Assembly: GCA_937868095.1 (NCBI GenBank)
Contig: CALMLO010000021.1
Coordinates: forward strand, 1-39,706
Length of the DNA: 39,706 nucleotides
Source: an uncultured Phycisphaerales bacterium
GTDB lineage: Bacteria; Planctomycetota; Phycisphaerae; Sedimentisphaerales; Anaerohalosphaeraceae
Direction of reading: 5' to 3'
In this document: positions 35,178 to 39,706 of the stretch, one piece after another
Layout of the letters: every line of letters begins with the position of its first letter
Position numbering within the stretch: the first letter of the stretch is position 1
Made by a program: the position numbers and the translations under genes
Notes under the pieces: generated by a model
What the model saw: the letters and a program-made list of their open reading frames with translations, nothing else
Told to the model about the DNA's origin: nothing
The model's database searches: none

Positions 35178-35525
35178 TCAACTATGGCTGGAACATAATC
35201 CACACAGGGGTATTCCATTGACAAATAGCACAATATCAGGTCTTCGAGTCTGATCCGAACCAGTCCGGCTGACAGGAAACTCTGCTGTAACATGGAACAC
35301 ATTGTTATCGATATTGTCCCAATCGATATAGTTTAGAGTAAAACTCTTGGTATCTCCCCCAATGGTCTCCTCAAAACTCTTACCCAGACTTAACAGGTCA
35401 TAAATCTTCTCATTGGTTTTGACCAATCCATCCACTAATATATATTCATACCCCATATTGATCAACACCTGCAAGGCGGGTATCTGAGAGATACGGTCTT
35501 CTGAAAATGAGGGTATATCACTCAT
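35178..35525 (-). pseudogene. hsdR: Truncated type I restriction endonuclease subunit (HsdR N-terminal stub)
   Basis: A 115-codon open frame whose first ~107 residues match the start of HsdR proteins: EDRISQIPALQVLINMGYEY, FHVTAEFPVSRT, then RRPDIVLFVNGIPL. In intact HsdR this leads into VVIELK and the nuclease core, but here the frame runs into unrelated sequence (CGLCSSHS, stop). HsdR is normally about 1000 residues, so ~90% is missing, including the nuclease and helicase motors. The break is near 35205. It lies 14 nt after the Argonaute gene, the position hsdR would have at the end of an hsdM-hsdS-cargo-hsdR operon. Not functional as a restriction enzyme. Confidence 0.88.
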
Positions 35526-35539
35526 AGAGTAACTTTCAT

Positions 35540-38500
35540 TTAAATAAAATATCTGAAATCATATGGCTCATTATTTAAAGATTCAATCTGTTTAGCCATT
35601 TGTGAAAGTCTTTTTGAAAAATCTATCGTCACTGGCAATTTCTTATAAAGTTCTGCACCATTCCAATTCATCTTTGTTAATTCCAGAATCTCCTTCGATG
35701 TTTTTTCAATTGGATCTTCGCCTCTGAAACGGCGTACCATCAATGGCATCGGAATACCCCTTGCACCCTGATAGTAGTTCCTATGTCTGCCTGCTAAATC
35801 ATCATGACATACACTCCCATGGGTCCATAACAGAAATGTATATTCGTCTAACTGTATGGTTGTTCCACGCTTTATTGGATAGCAATGAGGTTCTCCTTTT
35901 GTATCGTGTTTTCTTATTGCTCGCCATGGACATATCTGCTGGATTTGCAACAATTCAACCTGTGGTATTCCTTCCAAGGCTAAAGCAATTCCTTCCATCT
36001 CATCATTTGTAAAGAAAGTTGTTTTATGGATAACAAGTCTCTCCAGTTTTGCATTGGGATCCATTTTAAAATAGGCTTCTTTAAGACTTGATACAATCCT
36101 TCTTGCATCCTCCTTGCTCATAAATGGATTTTTGCCTTTATATTTAGGATTATAAATCTGCTGAAGCATAAATCTCAATCCTTGACCGGAAGAATCAAAG
36201 AGTTGGGAACACCCCATAACAATTCTATTAGAGTCGCATTTTTGAATAGCATATCCCAAACCAATGTATGCAGTAGAATTATTGCCAGACGACAGTTTCC
36301 ACGGTATCCCATTTGCTTTAGCATAGATACCTAGAGAAAGCCACCATTTGACTTTGGCCTGATCAAAGTAAGTTATTGACTTGTCTTCGATTATCTGAAC
36401 TTTAATATGTCGCTTAGCACAATATAATTTAATTGAATCGTGCAAATCAAAATACATCGAATCGTTCTTAATTTCCCGAAAATCCCTAAATTCATTTGGG
36501 ATATATAACACTAATAGGTCAATGTCTCCCCTTAAAGTGTAAAAGTGATCAATCTTCTTTTTGATAAGATTATAAAATTCTATTGGACAGATCCCTTTAA
36601 CCTCTTGGGCTTCAATTGGAACCACATATTTATTGTCAATATTGGATGGGATATCAATGTAACGTTTAAATACTTTATCAAAACCGGGGTAGGTTTTAAG
36701 GTAATCCTTCTCCGATTTAGGTTGCAACTCGTTTTTTAATTCAGTGAGATGTTTTATCAAAACCGGAAATTTATCTCTAAAAGAAATTATTCCCAACTTA
36801 ACTGGAGTACCATATTGTTTAGAGTTGTACGATAAATCAAGGGGCCCAAATGTACTCAACCCCAATAATGGATGAACCGTGGAATAATGGTTATCCGTAG
36901 TATGAAATTGTAATGTCGGCTCAGCTCTTTCAAAAACACCTTCAAAATAAGAGGTTGTATTTCCGATTTTATGACCAGCAAAAACAAAGTGAGGATCAAT
37001 AGAGATATGGAATTGATCTAAACAAATATTGATTGGATTTCCTAAAGTGCCAAGTTTTTTCAGCCATAAATCTAATTTTTGGGAGAATATAATATTGTAC
37101 CATTGAGATATAGATTTGTTTATATACCACTGCCTATCACTTCGACTCAATTGTATTCCATTTCTGGGTACAACTTCAACTGAAGGGGTGATATTCAAAT
37201 ATAAGTTACCTGCAATGAAACTTATATCTATTTCTATTGCATCATATAGATCATAATCCTTATTTCCATTTTCTGTTCTGACTACAGATTTGATATCATA
37301 AAATCTGTTGAAGTATTTAACCTGACACAAGTCAAGCTTCGATATAAAAGCATAGGCAATCAATTTGTACAACATCCCTATATAAAAAGTGTAGTCATGA
37401 TAGAGCCAGCTGTCTTGAATGTCCTTAACAATTATTTGAGATTTAATCTTTTTAGAAAAAGTGTTTTTAATCTCATTGATATCACCAAAACAATAGACTT
37501 TACCTCTTGATAGAGATGAAATAATCACTTTATCTTTAGTTAGTTCTCTTAATTCTTTCCATCCAGTTATATCCGCCTCAAATTCATAGACGGATCTTGG
37601 TACCCCTGTAATCTTCAATGCGTTCAACTTAATAGGGGGGTAATTAATATTTGCCTGTGTTGCAAGAAATGGTCTCCTTTTATTGAATAATTTTTCTGCC
37701 AAACCGTCTATAATTGGATTGCTTAAGCGAGATATACAATATAAATCATGCAAAAAATCGTCAAATCCATCTATTTCAACAAATCCAGAACAATTATTGT
37801 ATTTGTTGGCATTACTGACAATCTCAAGGATATTCTGATTGACCTGTTCGCCTTTTCTGATACACCATGTCAAGCCATAGGGGAATCCTTTGGACTCAAT
37901 TACTTTCTTAATTGCATCTAATATAGATAAATCATTTCCAGAGTAACCAACAACGATAATGCCTCTATTTTTATGGATCTCAACAAACTCTTTTTGAATA
38001 AGAGCTTCCAGTTGTTGTGTTTCCGTAGAAGTGTTTTGCAAAGAGTCATATCTATAATCTCCATGAAGTTTTAATAACTTGGGGTATGGAGAATGAACAT
38101 CAGGAATGCAACCCGAATTTTCTGGAGAAAATACAGAATAACTAAAGCCTGCCTGTATTTTATTAATGCCCGCTTCAACAAGACCATCAAAATTTGTTGT
38201 CCAGACATTTTTGATTTTGCCGGATATAATTAACGCCCCTAAACACAGATGCCCAATAGATGGATTTTGGTTTTCAACTTTTTTCTGTATATATAATTTT
38301 CTGTCTCTCGAATTAGGATAGCATTTTTCGAAATAGTATGAATACTCAGCCGGATTCCCTCTGGGGGGAAATCCTCCCTTTGAATCAAAATACTCCTGCA
38401 GCTCCCTTTGATTGGATTCGGATTCTATGTCCTTAAATCTCTCTTCGTTAATCTTCAATTCAGAACAATATAATTTTCTTTTGAACTCCCATGTCATTGC

Positions 38501-38629
38501 TCCAGCAGAAGGTATTCCTGCGGATATCGATGTGCCTGCCCCTAAGAAAATAGTTATATTGTCAGACGGTATTACCTCAAAGCTACGGAGATATTCAGCA
38601 TAATTAAATATTCGTGGTTTGACTGTCAC
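35540..38629 (-). CDS. Fused SIR2-APAZ-short prokaryotic Argonaute (SPARSA-type defence protein)
   Basis: A 1029-residue single-chain protein. Residues 1-300 form a SIR2 domain: FLGAGTSISAGIP (NAD loop, 28-40), WTTNFDGL (143-150), LLKLHGD with catalytic-type H189, and IIVVGYSGND (224-233). Residues about 310-560 have no familiar motif but sit where APAZ lies in two-gene systems. From about 566 the protein looks like a short Argonaute: ERAEPTLQF, LGLSTFGPLDL, a MID domain with HIKVQIIEDK (Q745) and YAKANGIPWKL (K771), and PIWI with LFDSSGQGLRF, LTKMNWN, KLPVTIDFS and a PYDFRYFI end. PIWI catalytic positions are replaced (YIGLGYA and IHKTT instead of Asp), so it should bind guides but not cut. 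Related systems deplete NAD+ on sensing invader nucleic acid. GTG start with AAGGAG. Confidence 0.92.
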   Translation of the reverse strand: MTVKPRIFNYAEYLRSFEVIPSDNITIFLGAGTSISAGIPSAGAMTWEFKRKLYCSELKINEERFKDIESESNQRELQEYFDSKGGFPPRGNPAEYSYYFEKCYPNSRDRKLYIQKKVENQNPSIGHLCLGALIISGKIKNVWTTNFDGLVEAGINKIQAGFSYSVFSPENSGCIPDVHSPYPKLLKLHGDYRYDSLQNTSTETQQLEALIQKEFVEIHKNRGIIVVGYSGNDLSILDAIKKVIESKGFPYGLTWCIRKGEQVNQNILEIVSNANKYNNCSGFVEIDGFDDFLHDLYCISRLSNPIIDGLAEKLFNKRRPFLATQANINYPPIKLNALKITGVPRSVYEFEADITGWKELRELTKDKVIISSLSRGKVYCFGDINEIKNTFSKKIKSQIIVKDIQDSWLYHDYTFYIGMLYKLIAYAFISKLDLCQVKYFNRFYDIKSVVRTENGNKDYDLYDAIEIDISFIAGNLYLNITPSVEVVPRNGIQLSRSDRQWYINKSISQWYNIIFSQKLDLWLKKLGTLGNPINICLDQFHISIDPHFVFAGHKIGNTTSYFEGVFERAEPTLQFHTTDNHYSTVHPLLGLSTFGPLDLSYNSKQYGTPVKLGIISFRDKFPVLIKHLTELKNELQPKSEKDYLKTYPGFDKVFKRYIDIPSNIDNKYVVPIEAQEVKGICPIEFYNLIKKKIDHFYTLRGDIDLLVLYIPNEFRDFREIKNDSMYFDLHDSIKLYCAKRHIKVQIIEDKSITYFDQAKVKWWLSLGIYAKANGIPWKLSSGNNSTAYIGLGYAIQKCDSNRIVMGCSQLFDSSGQGLRFMLQQIYNPKYKGKNPFMSKEDARRIVSSLKEAYFKMDPNAKLERLVIHKTTFFTNDEMEGIALALEGIPQVELLQIQQICPWRAIRKHDTKGEPHCYPIKRGTTIQLDEYTFLLWTHGSVCHDDLAGRHRNYYQGARGIPMPLMVRRFRGEDPIEKTSKEILELTKMNWNGAELYKKLPVTIDFSKRLSQMAKQIESLNNEPYDFRYFI

Positions 38630-38654
38630 AGTTATTTCTCCTTCAATTAATTCT

Positions 38655-38891
38655 TCAATCAGGTTCGCCTTGCTCCCATTCCCTTATATCATCTGGCACA
38701 TTACGTATTTTCCCGTCTAATCTATCCCATTCCATCAATCCTGTGGTATGCGTATAGACATCTCCGGCGGCTAAATTAGGACTGGCGTATGAACCTAAAG
38801 TCTCGTCATCAAATCCAAGCCACCAACACCCCGGAGATCCCGGCTGCGGTTTAATCCAAAAAGTTCCTATTGAGGATTCATAATAATACAT
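38655..38891 (-). CDS. Small protein of unknown function in the Argonaute operon
   Basis: A 78-residue acidic protein I do not recognise. It is rich in aromatics and glycine (SIGTFWIKPQPGSPGCWWLG, then DDETLGSYASPNLAAGDVY) and ends in a charged segment (DDIREWEQGEPD). There is no membrane segment or known motif. It starts 10 nt after the hsdS stop and ends 25 nt before the Argonaute gene, so it is co-transcribed with both. A GGGA site precedes the ATG. It could be an accessory or immunity-type partner of the Argonaute, or an ordinary passenger of the restriction operon; the sequence does not decide. Confidence 0.7.
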   Translation of the reverse strand: MYYYESSIGTFWIKPQPGSPGCWWLGFDDETLGSYASPNLAAGDVYTHTTGLMEWDRLDGKIRNVPDDIREWEQGEPD

Positions 38892-38901
38892 ACAAATATC
38901 C

Positions 38902-39270
38902 CTACACTTTCACCCTGATTTTACCTGTCAGGAGTTGTTGCATTAAGCCCTTTTTCTGCTGTTTCATTGCATCCAGTTGTTTCTGTAAATTTTCAATTTC
39001 CTGATCTGCCGCATTAAGAACAGATGCGATTTTTTGCTGTTCCTTGTTCTCGCAAGGGATGTGTATCCGTAGAGAACGAATGTCACTGCTGTTAATTGCT
39101 GTAAAAGTACTGCCTTGGGCGTATTTTAACCACTTTGGCTCATATAACAATAAATACTGGAACAGATAACTGTTATCGATATTTTTGGCTCGTATCGAAC
39201 ATACTCCTCGCCCGATACAAGCATCATGAACCGCTAATGCAACTTCACCAACTGGATCTCGTACTGCCAT
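38902..39270 (-). pseudogene. hsdS: Truncated type I restriction specificity subunit (HsdS C-terminal stub)
   Basis: Codes for the last ~140 residues of an HsdS protein. Seen are the end of a target-recognition domain ([16 protein letters not shown], then [20 protein letters not shown] and [20 protein letters not shown]) and the conserved helix ([20 protein letters not shown], then [15 protein letters not shown]). HsdS is normally ~400 residues with two recognition domains; the first domain and half of the second are absent. In-frame HsdS-like sequence continues past the ATG at 39270 to about 39327, where it collides with an RHS gene. The stub may still be transcribed as the leader of the Argonaute operon, but it is not a working specificity subunit. 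Confidence 0.88.
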
Positions 39271-39313
39271 AATTATTGCCTTACTCGCATTTTTTTGTGG
39301 TTTCAGTAGTCCA

Positions 39314-39625
39314 CTAAGGTTGTCCCCATGCGCTGGACAGAATCACCCGCGGCCGACCATATGGATCATACGTATAGCTTTCTTTGATATTGCCGGAACT
39401 GTTGCTCAGTATCCGCACCGCCCCGGCCGCATCGGCATAGGAATAAAACCGGTTCCCGTTACCGCTGACGTATTGAACCATCACCACAGGATTATCTATT
39501 CCCGGCCTATAGATGTATTTACGTATCAAAGAGCCGCTGCCGCTGTCCCCTTTTCTGAAAGCCGTATAGAATCATCTTCTGACCCAGAAAACCAGCATCC
39601 TTCCAAAACCCAGCAGACTCCTCAT
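39314..39625 (-). pseudogene. Broken RHS/YD-repeat gene with own promoter
   Basis: A plausible gene start (SD GGAAGGA, ATG at 39625) opens a 17-codon frame (MRSLLGFGRMLVFWVRR) that hits an in-frame TGA at 39572. The same frame then continues as recognisable RHS-repeat sequence: LIRKYIYRPGIDNPVVMVQY, FYSYADAAGAVRILSNSSGN and [12 protein letters not shown]. It stops at 39314, exactly where the hsdS-like sequence begins. Intact RHS proteins are hundreds to thousands of residues long, so this is a remnant broken at the island boundary. The fused start may itself be a rearrangement product. Confidence 0.75.
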
Positions 39626-39676
39626 TTTATTTCCTTCCGAATTTCCAATATTTTTCAAAGCAGCCGTTTCGCTCCC

Positions 39677-39705
39677 ATTATACCTCGCCGATTTCGGCCG
39701 GCAAG
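39677..39705 (-). promoter_or_regulatory. Candidate promoter upstream of the RHS remnant
   Basis: On the minus strand TTGCCG, 16 nt and a perfect TATAAT (39677-39682) lie ~50 nt before the ATG at 39625. It could also drive the island operon downstream. Confidence 0.55.
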
Positions 39706-39706
39706 C

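Noticed and set aside
38412..38603. Small plus-strand frame inside the Argonaute gene
   Set aside because: Antisense to the conserved SIR2 NAD loop; no ribosome site.
35178..39270. Functional type I restriction-modification system
   Set aside because: hsdM is absent and both hsdS and hsdR are cut to short stubs.
1..39706. CRISPR array or prophage
   Set aside because: No regularly spaced repeats and no phage structural, integrase or lysis genes were seen.

Overview
The window looks like a chromosome segment from an anaerobic, polysaccharide-degrading planctomycete of the class Phycisphaerae (Sedimentisphaerales-like). This is inferred from marker families, not from a 16S gene. The markers are an ECF sigma factor of the Rhodopirellula/Verrucomicrobium type paired with a FecR-like membrane protein, a pseudopilin with the H-X9-DG motif, a PEP-CTERM sorting signal, dockerin-like C-termini on secreted proteins, a B12-dependent ribonucleotide reductase and a GC-rich backbone.

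Layout. (1) 1-1227, minus: partial FecR-like protein and its sigma factor, overlapping by ATGA. (2) 1395-4757, plus: a consensus promoter with a LacI-type operator, a long leader, and a secreted multidomain GH30 xylanase-like enzyme with a dockerin-like tail. (3) 4809-19432, all minus: a long xylan-utilisation block. In transcription order it holds a LacI-family regulator, three secreted proteins (dockerin-tailed, LamG plus dockerin-like, PEP-CTERM), a pseudopilin, an intrinsic terminator, then GH67 alpha-glucuronidase, GPH symporter, GH10 xylanase, GH3 and GH35. The same 14-bp palindrome occurs twice at the lacI promoter and once at the GH30 promoter, which ties the two units into one regulon. 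(4) 19893-22829: tRNA-Pro(TGG), a macrodomain protein overlapping a zinc alcohol dehydrogenase, and a convergent Cys/Met-metabolism PLP enzyme. (5) 23214-27441: class II ribonucleotide reductase behind two NrdR-like boxes 32 bp apart, overlapping a convergent DUF3616-like gene. (6) 27532-31510: L-arabinose isomerase and a secreted GH127-type beta-L-arabinofuranosidase. (7) 31497-35057, minus: a TRAP transporter operon dctP-dctQ-dctM followed by a UspA protein. (8) About 35205-39327, minus: an AT-rich island. (9) 39314-39706: a broken RHS-repeat gene.

How the genes work together. Extracellular GH30 and GH10 enzymes would cut glucuronoxylan, GH67 would remove (methyl)glucuronic acid from oligomers, and the GPH symporter would import xylosides for the GH3 enzyme. 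GH35 and GH127 would handle galactosyl and arabinosyl side groups, AraA would process arabinose, and the TRAP system could import an organic acid such as a uronate (inferred).

The most unusual content is the island. A 1029-residue protein has a SIR2 NAD-binding domain at the N-terminus, a middle region consistent with APAZ, and a MID-PIWI Argonaute half with substituted catalytic positions. This is the fused form of a short prokaryotic Argonaute/SIR2 (SPARSA-type) defence system. It sits, with an unrecognised 78-residue gene, between the C-terminal stub of an hsdS gene and the N-terminal stub of an hsdR gene. It therefore appears to be a surviving cargo module of a type I restriction operon whose own genes are broken at both edges.
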